Positions 1 to 8,451 of a stretch of 64,000 nt of DNA are shown here, in pieces. The notes below the pieces were generated by a model. It made no database searches, was not told where the DNA came from, and saw only the letters and a list, made by a program, of their open reading frames with translations. Source of the stretch: Pseudomonas sp. GM41(2012). GTDB taxonomy: Bacteria > Pseudomonadota > Gammaproteobacteria > Pseudomonadales > Pseudomonadaceae. Location: assembly GCF_000282315.2 (NCBI RefSeq), contig NZ_AKJN02000007.1, positions 310,001 to 374,000 of the forward strand, written 5' to 3'. Numbering within the stretch: position 1 is the stretch's first letter; every line of letters begins with the position of its first letter. Both the position numbers and the translations under genes were made by a program.

Positions 1-462
1 GGCTTTACGACGGAAATTGCGCTGGCGATGGTCAGCACGGTGGTGGTGGGTGATGCCTTGCTGCAGTTGCCGATTGGCGCACTGGCCGATCGCTTGTCGC
101 GACGTACGTTGTTCACCGGGTGTGCGGTGGTCCTGCTGATATCGAGCCTGGCCATCCCGTTGTTGATCGACACGTTGCTGATCTGGCCGTTGTGGGTGTT
201 GTTCGGTGCCAGTGCCGGCGGCTTGTTCACCTTGTCACTGATCCTGATCGGCGAGCGCTATCGCGACGATGCACTGGTGCGCGCCAATGCGCATATCGCG
301 CAGCTGTGGGGGATCGGTTGCCTGGTCGGACCGCTGGCGGCCGGCGCCGGCAGTCAGTGGATCAGCGGGCATGCGTTGCCGCTGCTGATGGCGGCGGGTG
401 CGTTGGGGTTGGTGATTCTGCTGTCACGGCAAGGCGCGTTTGGTGCCGTGCAACCCGCATAG
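1..462 (+). CDS. MFS transporter, C-terminal part (gene starts before the window)
   Basis: The reading frame is open from base 1, so this is the last 153 residues of a longer protein. It shows about five hydrophobic helices and an A-D-R-L-S-R-R loop of the type found between helices of major facilitator superfamily transporters (residues about 30-36 of the visible part). It would be an inner-membrane exporter or importer; the substrate cannot be told from this piece. The gene ends at a TAG and is followed directly by a palindromic repeat facing the convergent PLD gene. Confidence 0.75.
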   Translation, partial: GFTTEIALAMVSTVVVGDALLQLPIGALADRLSRRTLFTGCAVVLLISSLAIPLLIDTLLIWPLWVLFGASAGGLFTLSLILIGERYRDDALVRANAHIAQLWGIGCLVGPLAAGAGSQWISGHALPLLMAAGALGLVILLSRQGAFGAVQPA

Positions 463-547
463 ATCGCCCAGATCGCAGCCTTCGGCAGCTCCTACATTTG
501 AAATACGGTTTCCTGTAGGAGCTGCCGAAGGCTGCGATCTGGGCGAT
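463..547. repeat. REP-type palindromic repeat, TGTAGGAGCTGCC family
   Basis: Two near-perfect inverted arms of about 34 bases, separated by about 17 bases. The right arm begins TGTAGGAGCTGCCGAAGG. It fills the gap between two convergent genes and can fold into a long hairpin, so it probably also stops transcription from both sides. Confidence 0.85.
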
Positions 548-552
548 TGAGG

Positions 553-2133
553 CTACAACATCCGCTCCAGGCCGACCACGCTGCTGAGCCATGAATTGAA
601 ATGCTGCCACCAACTTCCCGGTTCTTTGGTCAGTGTGTGCTGTTTGCCGTCATCTTCAGTGACCCAGACGATCTGGCCCTTTTCCAGCCGGACGTGATAG
701 CTGAGGGGCGGCGCCATACCCTCCAGTGCCAGTTCGCGCACCCGTCCGGCGAGCTTCGGGTTGTCCACCAGTACCCCGACTTCGGTGTTCCACAGTACCG
801 AGCGCGGGTCGAAATTGAACGAGCCGATGAAGGCTTTTTGTCGGTCGAAAACCATCGCCTTGCTGTGCAGGCTGGATTCGGAACCACGGGAGGTGCGGCT
901 CCCGCTGTGGAACAGGCTCGGTCCGCTGCCGCTGCGACCGTTGTCGCCGGGCTGGCGGCGTAATTCGAACAATTGCACACCGTGCTCCAGCAAGGCTTTG
1001 CGATAAGGCGCGTAACCACCATGCGTGGCCGGTACATCGGTGGCTTCCAGTGAATTGGTCAGCAAACTCACCGACACGCCCGCATCAGCGCGACCGGTCA
1101 GGTACACCAGGCCCGGTTGGGCGGGGACGATGTAGGGCGAGACCATGATCAGCTCCTTGCTGACCCCATTGAGTTCGGGCGCCAGCTGGGTGGTCAGTAG
1201 CAGGTGCGGGGCCGGTTCGCCGTCGGCCAGCACCTTGCTCGGTGCGTCCCACAGCGCCTGGTTCCAGGCCCAGATCAACTCTCGGCGCCAGACATCCAGG
1301 CGCGGGTGAGTGGTATAGGCCATTAACTGCTGATAAAGCGCGTGGTTCTGTTTGCGCGTTTCCTCCAGGGATTCGTCCAGTCGGGTCCGGGTATTTCTCA
1401 GATCCTTGGCTGTCGGCCTGGTCGAGAGAAACTGCTCGATCGGCTTGCTCAGGGCGCTGTTCCAGTACTGGTCGAAGCTATGCCCCAGCTGCTCTGCAAC
1501 CGGGCCGACACTGAGCATGTCGATGTCGGTGAAATTGAGGTTGGGCTCGGCATCGAAATACTCGTCCCCCAGGTTGCGCCCGCCCACGATCGCCGCGCTG
1601 TTGTCTGCGACCCACAGTTTGTTGTGCATGCGTCGGTGTTGCTGCGACAGGTTGAAGAGTCGGCCCATGGTTCGCGTAACGACGGTGCTGCGGCCCAAGT
1701 GCAGCGGGTTGAACACCCGGATCTGAATCTTTGGATGTGCGGCAAGGGTCGCGATGATTCGATCCTGGCCATCGCTGGTGGTGTCGTCGAGCAAAATCCG
1801 CACCCGCACGCCGCGGTCGGCGGCGTTGAGCAGTTCGCTCACCAGTATTCGTGTGCTGATGCCGTCGTGGACAATGTAGTACTGCAGATCGAGGCTGCTT
1901 TGGGCTTTGCGAATCAGCTCGGCGCGGGCGGTGAAGGCCTCTGAGCTATCGGAGAGCAAGCGAAAGCCCGATTGGCCCCCATGGGGGGCGGCCTGTGCCT
2001 GGATCGAACGGCCGAACGCAGAATCGGCGGCCGGCAGGGCCTGGCTCGGTTCGCGAGGGACATTGAGTGTTGTACAGCCACCAAGGAGCGAGGCGAGTAA
2101 CAGAAGAGCAAGCAGGAGCTGTCTGATTCTCAC
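553..2133 (-). CDS. Phospholipase D family lipoprotein (ClsC-like cardiolipin synthase)
   Basis: A 526-residue protein with a lipoprotein signal peptide (lipobox L-L-G-G-C, lipidated Cys20). It carries two HKD motifs, H-N-K-L-W-V-A-D around residues 170-177 and H-S-K-A-M-V-F-D around 423-430, each followed by a conserved G-G/S-x-N stretch. This two-domain PLD layout is that of ClsC/YmdC enzymes, which exchange phosphatidyl groups to make cardiolipin. The lipid anchor suggests activity at the envelope. It is transcribed alone and convergent with the MFS gene. The exact substrate is inferred; the PLD fold is certain. Confidence 0.85.
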   Translation of the reverse strand: MRIRQLLLALLLLASLLGGCTTLNVPREPSQALPAADSAFGRSIQAQAAPHGGQSGFRLLSDSSEAFTARAELIRKAQSSLDLQYYIVHDGISTRILVSELLNAADRGVRVRILLDDTTSDGQDRIIATLAAHPKIQIRVFNPLHLGRSTVVTRTMGRLFNLSQQHRRMHNKLWVADNSAAIVGGRNLGDEYFDAEPNLNFTDIDMLSVGPVAEQLGHSFDQYWNSALSKPIEQFLSTRPTAKDLRNTRTRLDESLEETRKQNHALYQQLMAYTTHPRLDVWRRELIWAWNQALWDAPSKVLADGEPAPHLLLTTQLAPELNGVSKELIMVSPYIVPAQPGLVYLTGRADAGVSVSLLTNSLEATDVPATHGGYAPYRKALLEHGVQLFELRRQPGDNGRSGSGPSLFHSGSRTSRGSESSLHSKAMVFDRQKAFIGSFNFDPRSVLWNTEVGVLVDNPKLAGRVRELALEGMAPPLSYHVRLEKGQIVWVTEDDGKQHTLTKEPGSWWQHFNSWLSSVVGLERML

Positions 2134-2189
2134 GGAGCGTATTCCGGGTGGTGACGGTTAGCATATGGACGCCGCGTCCCGAAGAAAGG

Positions 2190-3611
2190 TCAGTCGATTT
2201 CCGCCAGCAATTTGATGGCTGTCGCACCGACCTTGCGCACAGCTTCTTCGATCTGCGGGGTAGTTTTGGCAGCGTAGTTCATCCGCAGGCAATTGCGGTA
2301 TTTGCCCGAGGCGGAAAAGATACTGCCGACGGCAATCTGTACGCCTTGATCGTGCAGCGCACGATTCAGTTTCAGGGTATCGAAGCCCTCCGGCAGCTCG
2401 ACCCAGAGCATGAAGCTGCCCTGGGGGCGACTGGCGCGGGTTCCGGCCGGAAAATAGCGGCTGACCCAATCGATCATCACGTCGCGATTGCGTTGGTATT
2501 GGGTGCGCATCCGCCGCAAATGCGGTTCGAAATGTCCGGCCTTGAGAAATTCGGCAATCGCGATCTGCGGTTGCGGCGCGGTAGAGCCGGTGCTGATGTA
2601 TTTCATGTGCAGCACCCGTTCCAGATACCGTCCCGGCGCCACCCAACCGATACGCAGCCCCGGTGCCAGGGTCTTGGAAAAGGAACTGCACAGCAGGACG
2701 CGGCCGTCTTCGTCGAAGGATTTGATCGTACGCGGACGCGGGTAGGTGTAGGCCAGTTCGCCATACACATCGTCCTCGATGATCGCCACGTCGAAACGCT
2801 GTGCGAGTGTCAACAACGCGCGTTTACGTGACTCCGGCATGATGTAGCCCAGCGGGTTGTTGCAGTTGGGGGTCAACTGTATGGCCTTGATCGGCCATTG
2901 CTCCAAGGCCAATTCCAACGCATCAAGGCTGATCCCGGTGAGCGGGTCGGTGGGGATTTCCAGGGCTTTCATGCCCAGGCCCTTGAGCGTCTGCATGGCG
3001 CCGTGAAAGCTTGGCGAGTCCACGGCGACAATGTCGCCCGGCTCGCAGATGGAGCGGATGCTGGTGGACAGCGCTTCGTGACAACCGGTGGTGATCACCA
3101 GGTCGTGGGCAGTCAATTGGCAACCGGAATCGAGCAGCAGGCGGGCAATCTGTTCGCGCAGTTCGAGGGTGCCGTAGATGTTGTCGTAATACAGACCGGG
3201 CATGTCCTGCCGTCGGCTGATTCGCGCCAGGTTGCGCAGCAACGGTTTCATGGTCGGCGTGGTGATGTCCGGCATGCCGCGACCCAGTTGCACCACATCC
3301 TTGCGTGGCACCGCGCGGATCAGTTCCAGCACTTGATCCCACTGGGAAATATCCACCGGCCGCTGCGCCGGGCGGCCAATGGCCGGAAGCTCCGGCAGTT
3401 CACGACCCACCGGTACGAAGTAGCCCGACTTGGGTTTGGGTGTCGCCAGGCCGCTGTCTTCCAGCACGCGATACGCCTGCTGCACCGTGCTCAGGCTGAC
3501 GCCGTGCTCAACACTCAACGCCCGCACTGACGGCAGCCGGTCGCCGGGGCGATAGAAGCCCTGTTCGATACGCGTGCCGAGCAGTTCGGCGAGGTTGACG
3601 TAAAGGGTCAT
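2190..3611 (-). CDS. MocR-type regulator: GntR winged helix fused to aminotransferase fold
   Basis: A 473-residue protein. Residues 1-70 form a GntR winged-helix DNA-binding domain (G-D-R-L-P-S-V-R-A-L-S at 23-33). Residues about 100-470 form a class I aminotransferase domain with N-N-P-L-G (251-255), D280 and the PLP-binding lysine in S-S-F-S-K-T (K313). Such proteins use PLP as a ligand-sensing cofactor and switch nearby genes. It is divergent from the DUF1127 gene, and the shared promoter region has ATCTGTA repeats spaced 30 bp, fitting the direct-repeat sites used by MocR proteins. The effector is unknown. Confidence 0.85.
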   Translation of the reverse strand: MTLYVNLAELLGTRIEQGFYRPGDRLPSVRALSVEHGVSLSTVQQAYRVLEDSGLATPKPKSGYFVPVGRELPELPAIGRPAQRPVDISQWDQVLELIRAVPRKDVVQLGRGMPDITTPTMKPLLRNLARISRRQDMPGLYYDNIYGTLELREQIARLLLDSGCQLTAHDLVITTGCHEALSTSIRSICEPGDIVAVDSPSFHGAMQTLKGLGMKALEIPTDPLTGISLDALELALEQWPIKAIQLTPNCNNPLGYIMPESRKRALLTLAQRFDVAIIEDDVYGELAYTYPRPRTIKSFDEDGRVLLCSSFSKTLAPGLRIGWVAPGRYLERVLHMKYISTGSTAPQPQIAIAEFLKAGHFEPHLRRMRTQYQRNRDVMIDWVSRYFPAGTRASRPQGSFMLWVELPEGFDTLKLNRALHDQGVQIAVGSIFSASGKYRNCLRMNYAAKTTPQIEEAVRKVGATAIKLLAEID

Positions 3612-3646
3612 GGCGCAGTCTCGGTGTGGGTGATTCGGTTGACCAG

Positions 3647-3727
3647 TACAGATGGGTCGAAAATAGGGGATTCAGACGCTGAAATGCAAAATCTGTATGG
3701 AATTAATACAGCCTCGTTGAATCTGTA
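3647..3727. promoter_or_regulatory. Putative MocR operator between the regulator and DUF1127 genes
   Basis: ATCTGTA occurs at 3691-3697 and 3721-3727, a centre-to-centre spacing of exactly 30 bp, and in the opposite orientation (TACAGAT) at 3647-3653. The first direct copy is also half of an inverted repeat, CTGTAT-7-ATACAG (3693-3711). A second inverted repeat, TTCAG-ACG-CTGAA, lies at 3671-3683. Direct repeats about three helical turns apart are the usual target of MocR dimers, so this is the likely autoregulatory and target site. Confidence 0.6.
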
Positions 3728-3790
3728 ATGCTTTTTGCCGTCGACGCATCATGAAAGCTCTGGCTACCCAAGTAAACAGGAGCAATCAAA

Positions 3791-4036
3791 ATGAACGGCT
3801 TGAGCGATGTGCGGCTGACGTTACACAGTCAGGAACTGGCGGCAGGGCAAAACAACGGCGCACGCGAGGCGGTCATGCGCAACGCACCGTCCGGCCTGAG
3901 TCGGTGGGGCCTGTTCTGGCATCGTCTGCACACACGCAAGGCGTTGCTGGAGCTCACGCCCGAGCAGCTTAAGGACGTCGGGTTAAGTCGGGAGCAGGCG
4001 CGGGAGGAGGGGCTTAAACCGTTTTGGCGGATTTGA
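3791..4036 (+). CDS. DUF1127 small protein
   Basis: An 81-residue basic protein ending in the DUF1127 pattern: L-L-E-L-T-P-E-Q-L-K-D-V-G-L-S-R-E-Q-A-R, then F-W-R. DUF1127 proteins are small arginine-rich proteins; in other proteobacteria relatives influence phosphate or carbon metabolism and RNA turnover. The start at 3791 is preceded by AGGAG about 8 bases upstream. It is divergent from a MocR regulator that probably controls it, a pairing I recall as common in Pseudomonas. The molecular role is not known. Confidence 0.85.
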   Translation: MNGLSDVRLTLHSQELAAGQNNGAREAVMRNAPSGLSRWGLFWHRLHTRKALLELTPEQLKDVGLSREQAREEGLKPFWRI

Positions 4037-4060
4037 GTCTTGTGGTGTCCTTGCGGCCGC

Positions 4061-4145
4061 CATCGCGGGCAAGCCGTGCTCCTACAGGTCATGCGTCGTT
4101 CTTGAGATCAACACTAACCTGTAGGAGCACGGCTTGCCCGCGATG
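4061..4145. repeat. REP-type palindromic repeat, TGTAGGAGCACGGCTTGCCCGCGATG family
   Basis: Two inverted arms of 28 bases (4061-4088 and 4118-4145) around a 29-base unpaired centre. It lies between the convergent DUF1127 and FAD oxidase genes and can form a bidirectional stem-loop. Confidence 0.85.
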
Positions 4146-4171
4146 GCGTCGCTACAGGCGCTGAAAAATTT

Positions 4172-5485
4172 TTAGACCAACTCTTTAAGCCGATGCCACA
4201 ACATCCCCAACGCCAACAACGGCGAGCGCAAATGCTTGCCGCCAGGAAAGGTGATATGCGGCACCTTGGCAAACAGATCGAACCCTCCACCCTGTTGGCC
4301 ACTGATAGCTTCAGCCAACAACTTCCCCGCGAGGTGCGTGGCGTTCACGCCATGACCGGAATAAGCCTGCGCGTAATACACATTCGGCTGATCCTTGAGT
4401 CGCCCGATCTGCGGCAGACGGTTGGCGCCGATGCCGATCATCCCGCCCCATTGATAGTCGATCTTGACCCCGGCCAGTTGCGGGAAAACCTCCAGCATCT
4501 TCGGCCGCATGTAGGCGGCGATGTCCTTCGGGTCGCGACCTGAATAATGGCAGGCGCCGCCGAACAGCAAGCGGCGGTCCGCCGAGAGCCGGTAGTAATC
4601 CAGTGCCACCCGTTGATCGCAGACCGCCATGTTCTGCGGCAGTAGCGAGTGAGCCAAAGCTTCGCTCAAGGGTTCGGTGGCGATGATGTAGCTGCCGGCG
4701 GGCAGCACCTTGCCGCCGAGTTCGGGATTGAGTTCATTGAGGTAGGCGTTGCAGCCCAGCACCAGCGTCTTGGCGCGGACCGAACCTTGGGCGGTATGGA
4801 CCTTGACCTCGGGGCCATAATCGATGCGGGTGACTGCCGATTGTTCGAACAGCTTCACCCCCAACTGTTGGGCGGCGGCCGCTTCGCCCAATGCCAGGTT
4901 CAGCGGATGCAGGTGCCCTGAACCCATGTCGATCAAACCGCCGACGTAACGGTCGGAACCCACAACGGAATGCATTTCACTGGCTTGCAGCAGACGGGTT
5001 TCATAACGGTAACCGAGACTGCGCAGCTCTTCGGCGTCCTCGGCAAAACCTTCGAGGTCCCGGGGCTTGTTGGCCAGGTCGCAATAACCCCAAGTCAGGT
5101 CGCAAGGGATCTGAAAACGCTCGACGCGCTGTCGGACGATTTCCACCGCTTCCAGGCCCATGAGTTTCATCTGACGCACGCCGTCCGCACCGACCACGTT
5201 GGCGAACTGATCGAGGCCATGGCCGACGCCACGAATCAACTGCCCGCCATTGCGTCCGCTGGCGCCCCAACCGATTTTGTGGGCTTCGAGCAGGATCACA
5301 CTGAAGCCGCGTTCGGCCAGTTCAAGCGCCGTGTTCAACCCGGAGAACCCGCCACCGACCACGCACACGTCAGCCACCAGGTCGCCTGTGAGCACCGGAT
5401 GATCGGGCTGCGGCAGGCTGCTGGCGGCGTAGTAAGAAGCAGGGTGCTGGTGGTTCGGGGCAGGTTGCTGAGCACGGGCATTCAT
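4172..5485 (-). CDS. FAD-dependent amine oxidase, PuuB/PauB family (gamma-glutamylputrescine oxidase-like)
   Basis: 437 residues from the ATG at 5485, which has AGGA just upstream; a longer in-frame start at 5557 lacks support. After P-A-S-Y-Y-A-A-S-S comes the FAD-binding D-V-C-V-V-G-G-G-F-S-G-L, then I-G-W-G-A-S-G-R-N-G-G-Q, all matching E. coli PuuB closely, as does G-H-L-H-P-L-N-L-A in the middle. PuuB oxidises gamma-glutamylputrescine in polyamine breakdown; P. aeruginosa has several PauB paralogues with different polyamine preferences. A pauR-like repressor gene lies 4 kb away. The exact amine is inferred. Confidence 0.8.
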   Translation of the reverse strand: MNARAQQPAPNHQHPASYYAASSLPQPDHPVLTGDLVADVCVVGGGFSGLNTALELAERGFSVILLEAHKIGWGASGRNGGQLIRGVGHGLDQFANVVGADGVRQMKLMGLEAVEIVRQRVERFQIPCDLTWGYCDLANKPRDLEGFAEDAEELRSLGYRYETRLLQASEMHSVVGSDRYVGGLIDMGSGHLHPLNLALGEAAAAQQLGVKLFEQSAVTRIDYGPEVKVHTAQGSVRAKTLVLGCNAYLNELNPELGGKVLPAGSYIIATEPLSEALAHSLLPQNMAVCDQRVALDYYRLSADRRLLFGGACHYSGRDPKDIAAYMRPKMLEVFPQLAGVKIDYQWGGMIGIGANRLPQIGRLKDQPNVYYAQAYSGHGVNATHLAGKLLAEAISGQQGGGFDLFAKVPHITFPGGKHLRSPLLALGMLWHRLKELV

Positions 5486-5632
5486 GTGCGTGTTCCTGAT
5501 TCTTGTGTTTAGAAAATTTGACGGAGCATAAGCCGGACCTTCGAATACGGGCAACACTGGTCGGTTGGTGCTGTCTGGATCGGGGCTTTTACGTCAGAAT
5601 CCCGCTCTATTCCGCTTTTGGTCAACGCTTCG

Positions 5633-5986
5633 ATGAGCTGCAACAGTCAGAAAATTCGCACGCTACGGCAGCAGATTCCCTCGTTCGAGTGCGTGCCCGG
5701 CTGCCATGACTGCTGTGGGCCGGTGACCACCTCGCCGGAAGAAATGTCCCGCCTGCCGCGCAAGACCCGGGCCGAGCAGGACGCTGCGATGGATGAACTC
5801 AATTGCGTTCACCTCGGACCCAACGGCTGCACCGTGTATGACGAGCGGCCACTGATTTGCCGGTTGTTCGGCACCACCAAGACCTTGCCGTGCCCGAATG
5901 GGCGGGGGCCGGTGGAGCTGATTCATCCGCGGGTCGAGAAGCAGATTCATGAGTACATGGCTTCGACGCGGCAGGTCCTGGTCTAA
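5633..5986 (+). CDS. YkgJ-family cysteine-cluster protein
   Basis: 117 residues from the ATG at 5633. It has a cysteine cluster C-V-P-G-C-H-D-C-C-G-P near residues 20-30, then N-C-V-H-L and N-G-C-T-V-Y, and R-P-L-I-C-R-L-F-G. This is the YkgJ (zinc/iron-chelating) pattern, thought to bind a metal or Fe-S cluster. No partner is obvious; it is transcribed alone and ends at a palindromic repeat facing dadR. Function unknown beyond metal binding. Confidence 0.8.
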   Translation: MSCNSQKIRTLRQQIPSFECVPGCHDCCGPVTTSPEEMSRLPRKTRAEQDAAMDELNCVHLGPNGCTVYDERPLICRLFGTTKTLPCPNGRGPVELIHPRVEKQIHEYMASTRQVLV

Positions 5987-5998
5987 GCGTCGCCAGTT

Positions 5999-6074
5999 AA
6001 AAGATCGCAGCCTTCGGCAGCTCCTACGTCGGAATGCGTACACCTGTAGGAGCTGCCGAAGGCTGCGATCTTTT
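5999..6074. repeat. REP-type palindromic repeat, TGTAGGAGCTGCC family
   Basis: Inverted arms of about 29 bases with the same TGTAGGAGCTGCCGAAGGCT core as the repeat at 463-547. It lies between convergent genes. Confidence 0.85.
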
Positions 6075-6079
6075 GATCT

Positions 6080-6568
6080 TCAATCCGGAATCGGCAGGTT
6101 CAAGCTCTCTTTCACTTCTTCCATCACGATGTAGCTCTTGGATTCGCGCACATGCGGCAGCTTGAGCAGGATGTCGCCCAGCAACTTGCGGTACGAGGCC
6201 ATCTCGGAAATCCGCGCCTTCACCAAATAGTCGAAATCCCCTGACACCAAATGGCACTCCAGCACGTGGGGAAGCTTCAGGACCGCGCGTCGGAACTCTT
6301 CGAAAGTATCGCCGGATTTGTAGTCGAGGCTGATCTCGACGAACACCAGAAGACTACCCTTGAGGTGCTGCGGATTGAGCCGGGCGTTGTAGCCCATGAT
6401 GATCCCTTCGCGCTCCAGCCGCCGGACCCGCTCGGTACATGGCGTGGTCGAGAGCCCGACCTTTTCCCCCAGCTCGGTGAAGGAGATGCGTCCGTCCGCT
6501 TGTAGGATCCGCAGGATGTTGCGGTCGATCTTGTCCAGCTCACGTTTGGTCTGAGTGTTGGTACGCAT
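6080..6568 (-). CDS. dadR: Lrp/AsnC-family regulator DadR
   Basis: 162 residues from the ATG at 6568; in-frame sequence further upstream overlaps the promoter and does not resemble the family. Residues 10-60 form the winged helix (D-R-N-I-L-R-I-L-Q-A-D-G-R-I-S), and residues 70-155 the RAM ligand domain with E-C-H-L-V-S-G-D-F-D-Y-L. It is close to E. coli Lrp throughout. Divergent from dadA, it is expected to activate the dad genes when alanine is available, as its homologue does in P. aeruginosa. Lrp-type proteins also regulate themselves, so the shared 157-bp gap is the likely target. Confidence 0.9.
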   Translation of the reverse strand: MRTNTQTKRELDKIDRNILRILQADGRISFTELGEKVGLSTTPCTERVRRLEREGIIMGYNARLNPQHLKGSLLVFVEISLDYKSGDTFEEFRRAVLKLPHVLECHLVSGDFDYLVKARISEMASYRKLLGDILLKLPHVRESKSYIVMEEVKESLNLPIPD

Positions 6569-6600
6569 AGGGGATGCGCCTCCGTGAAAAGCGTTTTTGC

Positions 6601-6636
6601 CGAGAATTCTCGCCAAATATAGGCACTTATATAGTG
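6601..6636. promoter_or_regulatory. Palindromes in the dadR-dadA intergenic region (candidate Lrp sites)
   Basis: A perfect 12-bp palindrome, CGAGAATTCTCG (6601-6612), is followed by CACT-TATAT-AGTG (6624-6636), whose centre could double as a -10 box. Lrp-type proteins bind AT-centred imperfect palindromes in divergent promoters like this one. The assignment to DadR is inferred. Confidence 0.4.
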
Positions 6637-6725
6637 AAAAGCACTGCCTAATCTTTTTTACACTGCGCACATCAATGCTCGACAACTACGAACGTCAGCG
6701 GCAAGCCGCGATGAGGGATATGAAA

Positions 6726-8030
6726 ATGCGCGTTATGGTCTTGGGTAGCGGCGTCATCGGTACCACCAGTGCTTACTATCTGGCGCGTGCCGGATTTGAA
6801 GTGGTGGTCGTGGACCGTCAGCCAGCCGCTGCGATGGAGACCAGTTTCGCCAACGCCGGGCAGGTTTCGCCGGGTTATGCCTCGCCGTGGGCCGCGCCGG
6901 GCGTGCCGCTCAAGGCCATCAAGTGGCTGTTGCAGCGTCACGCACCGCTGGCGATCAAGGCCACCGCCGACATCGACCAATACCTGTGGATGGCGCAGAT
7001 GCTGCGCAACTGCACCGCCAACCGTTATGCGGTGAACAAAGAGCGCATGGTCCGCCTGTCCGAGTACAGCCGTGACTGCCTCGACGAATTGCGCGCCGAA
7101 ACCGGTATTGCCTACGAAGGCCGCAGCCTCGGTACTACCCAACTGTTCCGCACCCAGGCTCAACTCGACGGCGCCTGGAAAGACATCGCCGTGCTGAAAG
7201 AGTCCGGCGTGCCGTTCGAACTGCTCGACCGCGCCGGCATTGCCCGCGTTGAGCCTGCGCTGGCCAGCGTCACCGACATCCTCGCCGGTGCCCTGCGCCT
7301 GCCGAACGACCAGACTGGCGATTGCCAGATGTTCACCACCCGCCTGGTCGAAATGGCGACCAAACTGGGTGTGGAATTCCGCTTCGACCAGGACATTCAG
7401 CGTCTCGACTACGCCGGCGATCGCATCAACGGCGTATGGATCGACGGCAAGCTGGAAACCGCTGATCGCTACGTGCTGGCCCTGGGCAGCTACTCGCCGC
7501 AACTGCTCAAGCCGCTGGGGATCAAGGCACCGGTGTATCCGCTCAAGGGTTATTCCTTGACTGTGCCGATCACCAACCCGGCGATGGCCCCGACTTCGAC
7601 TATTCTCGACGAGACCTACAAGGTTGCGATCACCCGTTTCGACAACCGCATCCGCGTCGGTGGCATGGCTGAAATAGCCGGTTTTGACCTGTCGCTGAAC
7701 CCGCGTCGGCGCGAAACCCTGGAGATGATCGTCAACGACCTCTATCCTCAGGGCGGCGATCTGGCCCAGGCCAGTTTCTGGACCGGTCTGCGTCCGACTA
7801 CGCCGGACGGTACACCGATCGTGGGTGCTACGCCGTTCAGCAATCTGTTTTTGAACACGGGTCACGGCACGCTTGGTTGGACCATGGCGTGCGGTTCCGG
7901 TCGCTTGCTGGCCGATCTGATGGCGAAGAAAACGCCGCAGATCAGCGCCGAAGGCCTCGATATTTCCCGTTATGGAAAAAAACTTCAGGAGTCTGCAAAA
8001 CATGTCAATCCAGCGCCAGCTCACCAATGA
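6726..8030 (+). CDS. dadA: D-amino acid dehydrogenase small subunit DadA
   Basis: 434 residues from the ATG at 6726 (an ATG two codons earlier is possible; GAGGGAT lies upstream). The N-terminus M-R-V-M-V-L-G-S-G-V-I-G-T-T-S is the FAD-binding Rossmann motif, and the sequence follows P. aeruginosa DadA almost residue for residue, including T-G-L-R-P-T-T-P-D-G-T-P and N-T-G-H-G-T-L-G-W near the end. The membrane-associated flavoenzyme oxidises D-alanine and other D-amino acids to 2-oxo acids and passes electrons to the respiratory chain. It is followed by an overlapping deaminase gene and dadX. Confidence 0.95.
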   Translation: MRVMVLGSGVIGTTSAYYLARAGFEVVVVDRQPAAAMETSFANAGQVSPGYASPWAAPGVPLKAIKWLLQRHAPLAIKATADIDQYLWMAQMLRNCTANRYAVNKERMVRLSEYSRDCLDELRAETGIAYEGRSLGTTQLFRTQAQLDGAWKDIAVLKESGVPFELLDRAGIARVEPALASVTDILAGALRLPNDQTGDCQMFTTRLVEMATKLGVEFRFDQDIQRLDYAGDRINGVWIDGKLETADRYVLALGSYSPQLLKPLGIKAPVYPLKGYSLTVPITNPAMAPTSTILDETYKVAITRFDNRIRVGGMAEIAGFDLSLNPRRRETLEMIVNDLYPQGGDLAQASFWTGLRPTTPDGTPIVGATPFSNLFLNTGHGTLGWTMACGSGRLLADLMAKKTPQISAEGLDISRYGKKLQESAKHVNPAPAHQ

Positions 8031-8355
8031 GCGCATGAGCCAGATCGTAGTCCACAGCGGTACCGTGTATCTGGCAGGGCAGGTCGGCGACGATATGAAC
8101 GCCGGGATTGAACAGCAGACCCGTGAAACGCTTGCCAACATCGAGCGTTTGCTGGATCTGGCCGGGACCGACAAGAGCCGTCTGCTGTCGGTAACGATTT
8201 ACTTGAAAGACATTGATGCACACTTTGAAGGCATGAATGCGGTCTGGGACAAGTGGCTGCCAAAAGGCGTCGCCCCGGCCCGTGCCACCGTTGAATCGAA
8301 GTTGTGCGAACCGGAAATCCTGGTTGAGCTGTCGGTTGTCGCCGCTCTGCCATAA
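8002..8355 (+). CDS. RidA-family (YjgF/YER057c/UK114) enamine/imine deaminase
   Basis: 117 residues from the ATG at 8002, which overlaps the last 29 bases of dadA and has CAGGAG upstream. It shows the family pattern G-T-V-Y-L-A-G-Q-V-G near residue 20 and P-A-R-A-T-V-E near 92, where the arginine binds the substrate carboxylate. RidA proteins hydrolyse reactive 2-aminoacrylate or imino acids. DadA releases imino acids, so an overlapping deaminase makes biochemical sense: it would speed imine hydrolysis and protect PLP enzymes such as DadX next door. Confidence 0.85.
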   Translation: MSIQRQLTNERMSQIVVHSGTVYLAGQVGDDMNAGIEQQTRETLANIERLLDLAGTDKSRLLSVTIYLKDIDAHFEGMNAVWDKWLPKGVAPARATVESKLCEPEILVELSVVAALP

Positions 8356-8451
8356 ACCCGTCAGAAAGATCCCTCTCCCGGTGCTACTGGCGGTTCACGC
8401 CGTCAGCCAGCGCCGGTTTTTCTTCCCATGACCGCCTAGAAGTCTGCCGCC

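Noticed and set aside
6672..8174. 500-codon open frame antisense to dadA
   Set aside because: It mirrors the dadA codon pattern, has no ribosome site and no family resemblance. High-GC genes often leave long open antisense frames.
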